DNA of 64,000 nt from Acanthochromis polyacanthus (taxonomy: Eukaryota > Chordata > Actinopteri > Pomacentridae): NCBI RefSeq assembly GCF_021347895.1, contig NC_067121.1, forward strand, positions 13,775,962 to 13,839,961, given 5' to 3'. Both the position numbers and the translations under genes were made by a program. The notes below the pieces were generated by a model, which had not been told where the DNA came from, did not search any database, and was given only the letters and a program-made list of their open reading frames with translations. Shown piece after piece: positions 25,245 to 41,025 of the stretch (positions are counted from its first letter, which is position 1; every line of letters begins with the position of its first letter).

Positions 25245-25984
25245 CATATGATACTGGGAATCAGGCATATAAATTAAGGATATCAATAATCAGAAAAATG
25301 CCAATTATCAGTTAGACAAATAACAAGGCCTTATTCCTTACTTTAAAGGATAAACTCATTAGACAGACAATTAAGATCCCTTCTATGAAATCAGGTAATC
25401 AGTATGTAAATATAATCCATTTTGGAGTTCTTGGAAACACAGATTCTGTTAACCTTGGATGAAGCTTTACAGAGAATTCCAACTTTCAGCCCCAGATATT
25501 GTTTCAAAACCACTATATCAACCAAGCAATAATTCTCAGAAGTGCAGTTCAAGGAAAGAGTCTTGTCAACTCCAATCTACAACCCCTACCAAATGCGCTA
25601 CCGCAATCACCTAGCAAAGTTGGAGGCATTTTGCTGGAAAATAACCAAATAAATGCTTTTGTGGTTGGCTGCTTTCCATTTATGTCATGTGACACTCAGT
25701 GGACTGATATGAGGCTGCAACAAGTCATAATTTCCATATTAAAAACTGTGAAAAATGCCCACGCTGTTTCCAGAATGCATGGTTACATCATCATATGTTT
25801 TATCAAAACCTAAAAGTATACAAATGCCTGACCCATGCAACATACATTCATGAAATTGCAGCCCTTACAACTTGCTAACTCAACAGTCTAAAACTACAAT
25901 TTTGATTTAAAAAAAGATACATGTTTAGCTCCATTATCATTCTTATCATAAAGACCTTATTGTATTATCATCATCCTAACAAAG
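25245..25984. other. No gene recognised
   Basis: AT-rich with one frame of 104 codons (25499-25813) lacking any recognisable domain. Confidence 0.4.
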
Positions 25985-27000
25985 CCCTTCACTCTCAGAC
26001 TGCAAGTTTTCTTGTGGTTCCCAGAGTTTCCAGAGGCAGAACAGGAGGCAGAGCCTTCAGTTGTCAGCTCCTCTGTTGTGGAATCAGCTCCCAGTTCAGG
26101 TTCAGGAGGCAGAAACTCTCTCTATTTTTCAAAATTGGCTTAAAATTTTCCTCTTGGATAAAATTAATAGTTAGAAGCTGCTCAGGGTCACCTGAGCTGT
26201 TTCTTAGTCACGCTGCTATAAGTTTATGCTGCTAAGGTATTCCCATGGTGCACAAGGCTCCTCTAACGCACTCTCCTCTCTATCTCCATACAGCTATATA
26301 TCACCATTACATGTCACTAACTCTGCGTTTCTCCCCGGGGTCCTGTGTTTTGTTCTCTCCACCAATGTCTCTGGATCTGGATATGGAGCTACACATCTGT
26401 GATCTGCAGTTTCTGGCCTCATTTATCTCCAAAATGTTCATTGTTCTGTTTGGAGTGTTTATCAGCTCTCCATCTACTATCCCAGCACTCGATTTAGAGG
26501 GTCGCCAGGTCGCCGCGAGCGCCGGGAATCATGCCAGGTCTCCATTTGCGACTAAAAACGTCGCAAATGGCGACCTGGCGACCGTCGAAATCGAGCGCTC
26601 GATTGAGCTGAACCACCTATCATGTTTTCTTCATGGAGGCAGCCACTTTGTATGATATCATCAGCCTGCCATGATTCCCGGCGCTCGCGGCGACCTGGCG
26701 ACAGTCTAAATCGAGCGCTGCTATCCTGTCCTGTTATCCTCCACTCCTCTCATCCCCACTCTCACCCCAACCAGTCAAGGCAGATGTCCACCTTTCCTGA
26801 GCCTGGTTCTGTCTAAGTTGTGTTTTTTTATTCCTTCCCACCAACGCTAACTGCTTGTTCAGAGGGAATACAAAGGCAACATTGGATTGTTTGGTTGTCT
26901 GTTGTATTTAAAATTTGTATCATCTGAACCTTACTATGTTAAGGGCAGTGAGATGACATTTGTTGTGAATTTGCACTACAGAAACAAAATTGAATTGAGC
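25985..27000 (+). repeat. L2/CR1-like LINE, 3' end
   Basis: The left part resembles the last coding stretch of the LINE (VVPRVSRGRTGGRAFS, then a degenerate WNSLP-like region). The 3' UTR follows, with CACCCCAACCAGTCAAGGCAGA, CTGAGCCTGGTTCTG and the terminal ACATTTGTTGTGA..AAAATTGAATTGAG. This 3' tail is widespread in teleosts. A 238 bp MITE interrupts it at 26483. Confidence 0.7.
26483..26720. mobile_element. MITE with ~50 bp terminal inverted repeats
   Basis: The ends CAGCACTCGATTTAGAGGGTCGCC... and ...GGCGACAGTCTAAATCGAGCGCTG are inverted and extend to CATGATTCCCGGCGCTCGCGG. CTATCC flanks both sides (26477-26482 and 26721-26726). The interior contains a second near-terminal copy (about 26565-26603) and a hairpin, CCATTTGCGAC/GTCGCAAATGG. 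There is no coding capacity. CAG...CTG ends suggest a hAT-like origin, but the target duplication is 6 bp as I read it, not 8. Confidence 0.85.
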
Positions 27001-27935
27001 TATGTTAAAAATCAATTAATTTGTTGGAGAATTTTTTAAGGAAAAAAGTTCACATTGTGTGATTGCAGCTCCTTAAATAAGAATAATTTTTGGTTTACTT
27101 ACAATAGCAAAACTGATTATCTTTGTTGTGAACAACAAAACAAGTCATCTTGGGTTATGGGAAACACGGATTGTCACTGTTCACCATTTCTAACACTTTA
27201 CAGACCAAACAACTGTGAATACAAGTGAATACTCAAAAAATAACAGAGATTTACTGAAAATGTGCATTAATATTGCATGCAGCTCTAATTAGCGGATAAG
27301 AAAACACGCTCCATTATGATGAATGTATAACCACAGATGATAGAATTAGATCGAAACTACCAGGTCTAGATCCATTCCGTCAGAAAAATATAGTGCTGTA
27401 TGACTGATTCAGCTTTCCGAAAATAATGCTTTCAGAGCCAACACTCACACTGCCCACACTGTTACCATTAGCCTACCAGTTGGTCTCCTTGAATTAGAAA
27501 CATGATGGGATCTGCATGTCCTCTCATCCTCAGCCAGAGGCGACAACTGACGCTTGCATCTCTGAGCTCACAACTTGTCACCGAATCACATCCCCGTCGA
27601 AAATGACTGCAATATACAGCACTTCTGACATTGCATCAGCCTTTTATATTCAGTGACGGTGTAGGCCAGTTGAGCTAGTATAGCAGCCCTACGAGCTTTG
27701 GTCTCTTTCTTCCACAGCAGCCGTCATCCAGCTGTGGTAGAGCTGCCTGAGCCCGGAGGATGAGTCCTACGGTCTGAGGCTGTGGGCAGCCCGGCGTCAC
27801 ATCATATTCTGTCTTGTGATGTTGCCTTTGAAGTTACGAACACAAACCCCCATCTCAGCTCATTATTCACGACCTCCTTTAAGAAATCCTCTTTTCATCG
27901 CACACGACACCACTGCACTTTGCTGATAAAGCCGC
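27001..27935. other. No gene recognised
   Basis: AT-rich to about 27500, then rising GC towards the CpG-rich region that follows. Confidence 0.4.
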
Positions 27936-27939
27936 GGCT

Positions 27940-28640
27940 TCCAGTCTGCAGAAATGTTTGCTAGCTGGGCGGCTGTCAGCGTCAGTCAACGTCCAAACTT
28001 TGACTTGGGTTGGAATCTATGGCGCGTTGCGTGGGCTATTGGCTTAACACGGAGTATTTCTGACGATTCACCCGAAGATTTTTCGCCATATTGTGTGAAG
28101 CATTGTGTAGCGTTAGGATAATAAGCCAGTCCGTATGAAATTACCAGAAAATGTGGAAGGCGACGGCAGAATATCTCCACACGAGCAAGAACGGTATGTA
28201 TCGGTGTTCCGTTAACGCCAATGCAGCTGTGAGCCAAATGAATGAAGCATACTGCTGTTAATTATGGCTGTCACAGTTTATAAAGGACATTTCATCCCCG
28301 CTGTGACTCATTCGTCTACAACCAGCGGTCCTATTGATAAGCTGTTGAACACTGAGCCGGTCACGCAGTCGAACCTGAATCAATGGATGTGCGGGTTAAA
28401 GGCGGACTTACCGCTGACAGCTGCTCACAGCATCGCTGAACGGAGGATCGGGCTGCTACATCCAAAAGCACGTCCGTTTCTGTCAGCAAGGCGACGACTA
28501 CAGCTGCACTGATGGAATGTATGTGCGTGTGTGGGTGTTCGTCATCGTCAGTGTGCATGTGAGGGCACAGGTGGCGCAAGTCTGCGGTCCGTAGGCTGCG
28601 ACAAGTTCGCCACAGACAGAACAAACGGACGACTGTGCTC
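27940..28640. promoter_or_regulatory. CpG-rich segment with opposed splice donors
   Basis: By eye this is the most CpG-dense unique stretch in the left half of the window (GGCGCGTTGCG, GGCGACGGCAG, AAGGCGACGACTAC). On the plus strand an ATG at 28136 opens a 20-codon frame (MKLPENVEGDGRISPHEQER) ending at a GTATGT donor (28195). On the minus strand GTCAGCG|GTAAGT gives a donor at about 28409 for an exon starting near 28640. This could be a bidirectional host promoter; without CpG counting or transcripts it is only a candidate. Confidence 0.35.
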
Positions 28641-29454
28641 TGAAAAATAAAAGCACTTTTTTGGCTCAACATTTTGGCAAAATGAAAGGATGGAATTCAT
28701 TGATAGATGATATCTAACCTAAAATGAGCCATTTGTGTGATGGAATACAGAATTTATGTACTTAAAAGACTCAGGTAGAACATTTTTTAAATGTTAGGAT
28801 TTCATCTTTTGTCTGTGGTGTGATAATGCAAAATTTCTTAGCCTTGTAGAAAAGGAAACTTCCAGATTTGTTTGATTTAGAATATGTTGACAGCACAGAT
28901 TAATTTTTTTTCAAAAATGTATGCACTCAACAGCATATTTGGCCTTTGTCTTTTAACAGTATGACAGCACAGTATGAGCAAGAATGATTCATCCATCCAA
29001 CTATTATAGACTCTATAAAAGCTGGACATAGAAACAATGAGAACTCTAACTGGTCAGTAACATTTGGATGTCCATTTTTGTCTTTTGAAACCAGAAGTTG
29101 GAAGTGAGAAATAAATCTGGGGACACTGCACACACATTAATACCTGTCAACCAAAAGGTAGTCCCATCCTTTAACACAACCTGCCTTACTGTTGATTTTA
29201 CTGAAATGAGGCCATCATTTACGAAGAAAACATTGTGCTGTTTTTAAAAAATAGCAAGTGAGACTATAACGTTTTAAGGAAGTGTTTTTTATGAGGTGAC
29301 AGATCAAGGAGAAAGAAGGAGTCATTTTCTTATAGACTGCATCCCAGCAGACATTTTTTTTGCAACCAGATGAGTCGCTCGCTGCCAGCTGTTAGAAAGA
29401 ATGCAACATTTAAGACAATTCTGTGCTGGCCTCACTTGTCAGTCCCACCAGCTT
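28641..29454. other. No gene recognised
   Basis: AT-rich; short frames only. Confidence 0.4.
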
Positions 29455-29765
29455 TGTCCATCTTTTATATACACTCTATGATACCAACTTTATCTTGTAG
29501 AGGGGAGTGGACAGCTGGAGTTTATTCCAGCTGACACTGGGTCAGTGGCAGGGCACACCCTGGAAAAGTTGCCTGCCCAGGTCCGACACAGAGACAGTCA
29601 ACCATGCACACTCGCAAACACGATTAATTTAGAATCAAAAGTTAATCTAACATGAATGTTCTGGACTGTAGGAAGATGCTGGAGCACTTAACCAAGCTGA
29701 TTCCAACAGGTTCAAACCCTGAACTTGTGAGGTAACATTGCCAGCCACTGCACCACCTTGCTGCA
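29455..29765 (-). mobile_element. tRNA-derived SINE, decayed copy
   Basis: Minus-orientation relative of the better copy at 30868-31245. It shares words such as GGAGTTTATTCCAGCTGACACTGGG, GGGCACACCCTGGA, AACATGAATGTTCTGGACTGTAGGA and the head CAAGGTGGTGCAGTGGCTGG. Confidence 0.7.
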
Positions 29766-30404
29766 CTCAACACCTAGATGTTTTATCATTATTTTTAAAC
29801 ATAGTTTTGTCCAATTGGAACAGCTTACCCATGGAGTTTCTGCCATTTAATGTCCCTGTACATTGTGACCCATGTATTCTCTTCATGTCATGAATGGTGT
29901 ACACATCACAGCAGGCACTTCAGCTTCATTAGACTTTACCTTTAAACCAACCATATTTCACTCCAGTAGCGCCTACTGGTAATTTGTCTAGAACCCTGAG
30001 AATCTACTGCTACTAGTGAGTCAGTCTTTGTCCAAAAATCTATTATTTCTCTCTGACAGATCCACCATGCCTAAGACTTTATTTTGAAATTAAACAGAAG
30101 TAGACATTGGTTACTGTAATACCTTTACTGTGTGTGTGTGTGTGTGTGTGGGGGGGGGGGGGGGGATTTCTTTTATCTCAAGCATTTAAGTAACAGGATA
30201 TGGAATAATGGGTAGTATTCAAGACAGACCACAAATGAGGAAACTGGAACAATGTCTAGCTTTTCTTTGCTGTCACTTTGTATTAATTCATGATGATTTT
30301 TTTATCATAAAGTACTGAAGTGTGCAAAAGTTTCAGGCTCAACAGGTAATTTGATTCTTATAAGTCACCCAAAAATTGCCAAGAGCATCCAGCTGCAGAC
30401 AAGA
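29766..30404. other. No gene; (GT)n(G)n tract
   Basis: A (TG)n run followed by about 15 G lies at 30130-30165. Nothing else is recognised. Confidence 0.5.
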
Positions 30405-30466
30405 CGGTGGCCGCCATTTTCCAATCCATACCGGAAGTTCTTACCGGGAAGTCCTTACCGGAAGAA
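30405..30466. promoter_or_regulatory. ETS/YY1 site cluster, promoter-like
   Basis: GCCGCCATTTT (YY1-type) at 30410-30420 is followed by three ETS-type sites at 13-14 bp spacing: ACCGGAAG 30430, ACCGGGAAG 30443 and ACCGGAAG 30457. There is no TATA box. This layout is typical of TATA-less housekeeping promoters, but no exon nearby supports it. Confidence 0.35.
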
Positions 30467-30675
30467 TCGCAGTTAAAATAAAAATAGATGCTTTAAAAAA
30501 CATGTACATTTGCTTCTTTACTTACCTTGTGCATTTTTTGCAGCTGCACGTTTGTTACAACGGTAGAATTTAATAGTTAATTGTGTGTCCATGTCTTTGA
30601 TAACTATGAGTTAAATGCCTACAACAAGTTATGTTATGAGTTAAAGTTAGGTCATGAAAACACGTACATGCGCGC

Positions 30676-30759
<84 letters not shown>
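30676..30759. repeat. (CA)n microsatellite
   Basis: About 40 uninterrupted CA units. Confidence 0.96.
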
Positions 30760-30760
<1 letters not shown>

Positions 30761-30867
30761 AGAGGACTGGGGATAAACTAACAACGAAACACTATGAACA
30801 TTTTCAAATTGCATTTGGTTACAACAACGTCACAATTATTTTTTACATTAGCATATAGTTAATATTA

Positions 30868-31245
30868 ATGTGGGCTGCATAGCGGCGTAGTGGTTAACAC
30901 TTTCGCCTTGCAGAGAAGATCCCGGTTTGAATCCCGGAGTGGGCCTGGGATCTTTCTGCATGGAGTTTGCATGTTCTCCCTGTGCATGCGTGGGTTTTCT
31001 CCGGGTACTCCGGCTTCCTCCCACAGTCCAAAAATATGCTGAGGTTAATTGATCACTCTAAATTGCCCGTAGGTGTGAATGTGAGTGTGCTTGTTTCTCT
31101 GTATATGTAGCCCTGTGACAGACTGGCGACCTGTCCAGGGTGTCCCCTGCCTTTGCCCAAGTCAGCTGGGATAGGCTCCAGCACCCCCCGCGACCCTAAT
31201 GAGGATAAAGCGGTGTATAGAGGATGGATGGATGGATGGATGGAT
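30868..31245 (+). mobile_element. tRNA-derived SINE with (GGAT)n tail
   Basis: The head GGGCTGCATAGCGGCGTAGTGGTTAA contains an A-box-like TAGCGGCGTAGTGG, and GGTTTGAATCCC is a good B box. The body (CATGTTCTCCCTGTGCATGCG, CTGGCGACCTGTCCAGGGTG) is a well-known teleost repeat. It ends in at least five GGAT units. RNA polymerase III would transcribe it; an L2-like LINE probably supplied mobility. Confidence 0.85.
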
Positions 31246-32160
31246 GGATAATATTAATGTATTCTCACAGCAACAAAGAAGGCATTTTACATCTATGTTA
31301 TTGTGGTGTGTATCAGGAAAGACAAAGATCTGAATATAGGGACCTGATGAAAGGATAAAAGCCATCACTGACTGGAGTCAGAACTGTCTCCTGAAGAACC
31401 AAGGCAATAATACAGGTCCAAGTCTCCTCTTCATCCAGGGTGGACATAAAGGTGGTGCCATGTCTTAAGTCTTTAAGTGAACAATAATTTGAAATGGTCC
31501 CCAAACAGACGTTCTGCACAAATAGGCGCAGAGCTGCCTTCTTAAGAATGCTCAGATATATTCACATCTGTGGTAAAATGCTGCAGATGTTGTATTGTCT
31601 GTGGTGTGTGCGCTGTTCTATGCTGCAGGGAGGAAGGAAAATTGTTGTAGATTCCTGGTGTATTTACCTGGCTCTGAAACATACGCACAACACTGACAGC
31701 TCCCCACATTTTGTTTGTTGTAAGGCACAGAAAAACAGCTTTGCAAAATGACATCGATCCTGCTGGTTGGATTTTCATCCACGATAGGATTTCAGGGATA
31801 ACCAGGGGCATCAAGGGCAACACAATGGTCAGTTACTGCACCAGACTGGTATTTCCTGGGTCTACAGATGTGTTAATTATCCAGAGCTAATTTTGAGCTA
31901 TTAAAATCATCCAATAGTTATATTCTATGAATTCTATGTCATTTCTAGAATCCAGTAAAACATTATTATACTATCCTGCTGGCAAAAAAAAAATAGACCT
32001 TGAGCTCTCCTTTTTCTTAAGCATCTTTACTGAAAAAGTCTGGCAAATCAAACAAAACAGAGAACATACAAATAAAACAGCAAACAACAAACATGCAACA
32101 AACAATGGCTGTCGTCTTCAGGATTGCATCATGTCTTGTTAATTTGTGTCGGTGGGGGCC
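31246..32160. other. No confident gene; exon-like frames on minus strand
   Basis: The minus-strand frame 31542-31823 ends at a good donor (CAGAGCCAG|GTAAAT), and 31313-31519 reads a plausible protein stretch (RHGTTFMSTLDEEETW). Neither has a domain I recognise. They may belong to a gene downstream of the Ulp1-like locus. Confidence 0.3.
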
Positions 32161-33076
32161 TTACAATAGGTTGCCCCTTGCCATCCTTACTTCTGCCATA
32201 TATCGTGTCATGCCACCCTCTTGAAGAACTTCAATCAGTATCTGAAAAGTAGTTACATGATCCAATCATACCTTGTGACGCTGTAAAGGCTGCACTATTG
32301 CTGTTATGCTTTCCAACTGAATAAAGTTGACCATCCAAGCAAGATAGATTGACCTTCTCACATCTGGGAGCATCACATCAAAAACAAAATCCAGGAGTCT
32401 TATCTCCCCTTTCTTTATCTTTCCTCCTATGCCTGTGGCCTTCTCTATCAACCTCAGGAGCTCAAAGATCTATTGAATTAAAAATTACAAAATAAACAAA
32501 GTAACCTGTTTAATGTTATATCTCTGTGGACATGCATACACATAAGGTATGGCATTTTCATTTACCCGCTGGTCACTAAAATTTAATGCCCTCAGCTTCA
32601 GATACTGCTTGAGGCTCACTGAAGTGGAGGGATTCTGCCACAGATACATCCTATTGGAACAGATGCTTCCACTTGTGAGATCATCATGTAACCTCTGAAA
32701 CCAAAGAGCGAAAGGTGAACATGTAATCATCAGAGAATGTATCAGAGACAATAACAACAAAACAACAACAAAAGTCTATTCATAAGTTACCTTGACACTG
32801 CCAAAACTCCCCCTTCCTCAACAGTGGCCATGATGCTGCAGAAAAAGATGAATAAAAAATTAGGACAACCAGCAGCTGAAAAAACTGAACTACTCAGCCA
32901 CAATGATTCTAGGAAGTGTTGTTCCATCATTTGACATGGATAGCACACAGATATCATTTAATAATACTTTACCTTGGGTGTTCATCAATATCTGTGCATC
33001 CACAGCTGAATGGGTCCAACCCTTGCATGCCTGGCACTGGACCCATCCCAGAGACTCAACATCTGGGTATAAAAGT
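32161..33076 (-). CDS. Exon-like segments with PHD-like zinc motif
   Basis: Five minus-strand segments have canonical splice borders. 33076-32973: LGWVQCQACKGWTHSA. About 32836-32792: a frame reading RKGEFWQC. About 32710-32569: containing LWQNPSTSVSLKQYLKL. 32469-32272: 66 codons, LLDFVFDVMLPDVRRSIYL. 32241-32161: ends MARGNLL and TAA. WVQC..C..W.H followed by EFWQC resembles a small PHD/zinc-binding fold, usually a protein or histone-tail reader. Splice phase lets the first segment join the Ulp1-like exon ending at 33921, so it may be the C-terminal part of that gene. The second and third segments do not join cleanly in frame, so a pseudogene or a wrong exon border is possible. Confidence 0.4.
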
Positions 33077-33641
33077 CTAAACACATGAGAGACATATCCG
33101 ACATTTAACTATTCAGTTGTTATCCAGTTGTTACATACTATTCAGTTGTTATCCTTACCCTCATCCCTAATACAGTCAATGTGAATGGAAAGCATGATTA
33201 ATTTCCCTCAAACACTACACACATCTATAAAACTAAACATATTTTCAGTCAGGTTCTTAGAAAGCCTTTATAGGCCTTGAAGTTTTCATTTCTTCAAACC
33301 AACCACTGTCCTGTGTTTTGTGATGTCTGGAAAACACAGAATCTCTCTGGGTCAGCCATGCACTGTCTGTCATCATCACAGTCCTTTGCTGCCATGGTTT
33401 CCTGGACAATTCAATTTGCAGAATTACATCCACGGCTAAGCGACAAATTGGTCATGACAATTCTAATCCAGATAACCTTGTGCATTTTGAAGTCACAGCT
33501 GTCACATCTTTGTGTGTTAAACTAATTTAATAACACAAAAATCACTCAAACTTTGGTGAGTTAACTTTAGTTAACATCCTTCTTGATAACTAACCTCAGT
33601 GACATTGTCCTGTTCAGCCTTCCAGTGTTCAGAATAAAAAT

Positions 33642-37820
<4,179 letters not shown>

Positions 37821-37978
37821 CTAAAAAAAGGGAGGTGAAACTATGTAATGATGAACCTACGTAGAAAAACACATTTACTGCTTCATTTTGACAAGGACAC
37901 AGCTGTAGCTGTGTCAAGATTGTCAACACCCATCTGGGTATGCTGTGGTGTTCCGGAGCATGGGCCTGTTAAAACCCT

Positions 37979-39070
37979 ATGGGAGACGCCAGTGTTTACA
38001 AACAGTGACGTCACGAAGTCACGTGATTACCGCCCTGGTTGGCAAGAGGAACCAGAGGAACAATGGCTGATAACTATCCTTCAGTGAAATTGTCCGATTA
38101 TGCTCAATCCTTATCACTTGAGGCCTGACAAATATACGTGAGTAAGCTGAGATATCAGGGAAACAGTAAAATCTTGCCAGATCCCTACAATTTGAAGACT
38201 GGGTGGGTTGACGATCCTTCATTGTGACCCGACATTTCCTTCACCGACATTTATTTTTAATTGATTGACACCGCTGGGCAGTTCACCCACCCAAAAATAT
38301 ATAATTATGAATTAAAAATAATATATCTTCTGTTAATCTTCAACAAGATGTCAAAGAAACGTCAAGAAGTTGCTGTATTTTTTGTCTGCAGTATGGCTTT
38401 TATGTAACAGTAATAGACCCACAGCATTGGTGATCGAAAATAGGACAATTCTAAAAAACGATCGCTAGATGCATACAGAAACAAATGTGGTTACAAATAG
38501 GAGGCTGCTGGCTTAAGGAGATGTTATTGAATATGCTTCATTCGACTTTAGTATACTTTCATCGCCTAAAAAGCGATCGGTAACACATGACAACACTGAA
38601 CCAAACCGAAAGTGTAGAGATCGCTTCACGTGAAGGATGCGACACTAAATCAATATCTTTTGGTAAATAAGCTCAAAGTTGGACATACTAAACATGCTAA
38701 ACTGTTGAATAGTTTACCTAAAGAAAAGTGGGAGCCACAAACACAATCTCTGCTGCTTACTGGGGTACAATTTTTCCTGTTGATGGCTGAAGCCACCGCC
38801 ATCTTCCCTCTCCTGACATCAGTATTCGGTGAAATTTCAAGCCTGATCCCTTCTCAAAATGCTTCGTACAACCAACAACTACACATGATATTACCATTGT
38901 GGTAAATACATGTGCAATTTCATTCATGAAAAGCGATAACTTTACGTATTTGTTTCAAACCCGATACCGTTCTCGTAGCAAGCCGTTATGTTACTGCCGG
39001 TTCTTGCCAACCAGTAGCAGTCTTGTACCACGTGACCATAGCAAATGACGACACGCTGGCGTCTCCCATA
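37979..39070. repeat. 1.1 kb segment bounded by inverted repeats
   Basis: Left: TATGGGAGACGCCAGTGT ... GTCACGTGATTAC...TGGTTGGCAAGA (37979-38046). Right, inverted: TATGGGAGACGCCAGCGT ... GTCACGTGGTAC...TGGTTGGCAAGA (39070-38999). Matching blocks in the same order over ~70 bases indicate true inverted copies. Each includes a CACGTG E-box and lies just before a start-codon-like position, so each could be a promoter region. Confidence 0.6.
38061..38275 (+). pseudogene. First exon of a SWIM/YqaJ-type family, broken
   Basis: From ATG 38061 the frame reads MADNYPSVKLSDYAQSLSLEA, stop, VSKLRYQG, ILPDPYNLKTGWVDDPSL, stop, PDISFTDIY. I recognise this as the N-terminus of multi-copy uncharacterised metazoan proteins that later carry a SWIM zinc finger and a YqaJ-like nuclease domain; that is from memory, and neither domain is present here. 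Both stops are TGA, at places where one C-to-T or G-to-A change would explain them. The gene breaks off at TAA 38277. Confidence 0.5.
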
Positions 39071-39836
39071 AGCTTCCGACAATTTTCGCCTGAAATTTCT
39101 ACTGAAAATGTACGGAAAGTAAATTGAATGCTGTTCTTGAACTGTTTGGAGTACAGGTATGGTTGGGGTCTCCTTTGAAAGCTGACAACCTGAATTTTCA
39201 CACAGTGCAGTCAGAATTACTCTAGGTGCTACTGGCACAGAGTATTTTATGTTGGAACACACTGAATTAGGATGAATTTTATCCCTAATAACACACCTGA
39301 AAATAAGTGTGGCAGCACTGTGACAGCTTGAAAACACAAAAAGGCGACAGTCTGGGGTCGTACATAGTTCAGGTCAAAATTTCAGAGCAATACTACAAGA
39401 AATGATTGTTTCACACATGTATTTGTACTGCTATGGCCAAGTGCTGTCAATTTTGGACACCCTCTGTACACCCTCTGCACAACCTGGGCAAAAATGGTAT
39501 ATGTTCGTTTTTCAGCCCGTTTTCATATTATTTTCACTCCAAAAACTCATAAAGAACTCAAAAAAGGCACTTCAGAGCAGCTCCAGTGTGGATCAGACAG
39601 AGGGACTGGGAGGGACAGACAGAGAGGCTCCTGCTGCAGCCGGAGCCGAGGTGTGAATAGTCACACAACCGTGCTGGCAGAGGCTCTATTTATAGAGGGA
39701 TTTGTTGTTTACAAACACGAGAGGATGCGCGCGCATCACGGCTGCAGAAAGGCGGGCCCTTTAAATTGTCAAGTCGGCTGTCAACACAGTTTTCAGCTGC
39801 GTTAGTGGTCGTTAGCGGTTTTAATTTTAGCTAGCG

Positions 39837-39878
39837 ATGTTGTCAGCATACTACAACAGGTTATCGCCAAGTGATAAA
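39837..39878 (+). other. Short first-exon candidate
   Basis: GCGATG opens MLSAYYNRLSPSDK and meets a perfect GTAAGT donor at 39879, downstream of a GC-rich leader (39580-39800). The putative intron is cut by a Tc1 relic at 39905. The protein family is not identified. Confidence 0.25.
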
Positions 39879-39904
39879 GTAAGTTATTCAACTAAATTGA
39901 CATT

Positions 39905-41010
39905 AGTAAGCGGTATACGCCTTAATACTTTGTAGCGCCACCTTTTGCTGCAATTACAGCTACAAGTCGCTTGGGGTATGTCTGTATCAGTTTTGCACAT
40001 CGAGAGACTGAAATTCTTGCCTATTCCTCCTTGCAAAACAGCTCGAGCTCAGTGAGGTTGGATGGAGAGCGTTTGTGAACAGCAGTCTTCAGCTCTGCCC
40101 ACAGATTCTCCATTGGATTCAGGTTTGGACTTTGACTTGGCCATTCTAACACCTGGATACGTTTATTTGTGAACCATTCCATTGTAGCTTTGGCTTTATG
40201 TTTTGGATCATTGTCCTGTTGGAAGATAAATCTCCGTCCCAGTCTCAGGTCTTTTGCAGACTCCAACAGGTTTTTTTCCAGAATGGTCCTGTATTTGCCT
40301 CCATTCATCTTCCCATCAATTTTAACCATCTTCCCTGTCCCTGCTGAAGAAAAGCAGGCCCAAACCATGAGGCTGCCACCACCATGTTTGACAGTGGGGA
40401 TGGTGAGTTCAGGGTGATGAGCTGTGTTGCTTTTACGCCAAACATATCGTTTTGCATTGTGGCCAAAAAATTCGATTTTGGTTTCATCTGACCAGAGCAC
40501 CTTCTTCCACATGTTTGGTGTGTCTCTCAGGTGGCTTGTGGCAAACTTCAAACGAGACTTTTATGGATATCTTTGACAAATGGCTTTCTTCTTGCCACTC
40601 TTCCATAAAGGCCAGATTTGTGCAGTGTACGACTGATTGTTGTCCTATGGACAGACTCTCCCACCTCAGCTGTAGATCTCTGCAGTTCATCCAGAGTGAT
40701 CATGGGCCTCTTGGCTGCATCTCTGATCAGTCTTCTCCTTGTTCGAGGTGAAAGTTTAGAGGGACGGCCGGGTCTTGGTAGATTTGCAGTGGTCTGATAC
40801 TCCTTCCATTTCAATATGATTGCTTGCACAGTGCTCCTTGAGATGTTTAAAGCTTGGGAAATCTTTTTGTATCCAAATCCGGCTTTAAACTTCTCCACAA
40901 CAGTATCTCGGACCTGCCTGGTGTGTTCCTTGGTCTTCATGATGCTCTCTGCACTTTAAACAGAACCCTGAGACTATCACAGAGCAGGTGCATTTATACG
41001 GAGACTTTGG
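39905..41010 (-). mobile_element. Tc1-like relic, terminal repeats truncated
   Basis: Holds most of a transposase gene on the minus strand plus a short 5' leader (a direct/inverted TTTGGTCTCCGTATAAATGC block near 41005-41025). Neither outer terminal repeat is recognisable. Confidence 0.8.
39915..40940 (-). pseudogene. Tc1-type transposase, frameshifted
   Basis: Starts MKTKEHTRQVRDTVVEKFKA at 40940. Paired helix-turn-helix domains follow to about 40560, with GRPSKLS as the linker. A frameshift near 40550 follows VKDIHKS. The catalytic half (40551-40021) keeps LWSDETKIEFFG (first Asp), [23 protein letters not shown] (second Asp) and LNPMENLW (Glu retained). A TAG after LFCKEE at 40018 cuts the last ~30 residues, which can still be read downstream. 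One frameshift and one stop make it recent but dead. The family is of the Passport/Sleeping Beauty-like kind by motif. Confidence 0.9.
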
Positions 41011-41025
41011 TCTCCGTATAAATGC

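Noticed and set aside
30868..30945. tRNA gene (good A- and B-box-like sequences)
   Set aside because: It does not fold as a full cloverleaf by eye and is the head of a longer SINE with a (GGAT)n tail.
39494..39805. 103-codon plus-strand frame near a GC-rich leader
   Set aside because: No domain, overlapping alternative frames, and a likely untranslated leader of the short exon at 39837.
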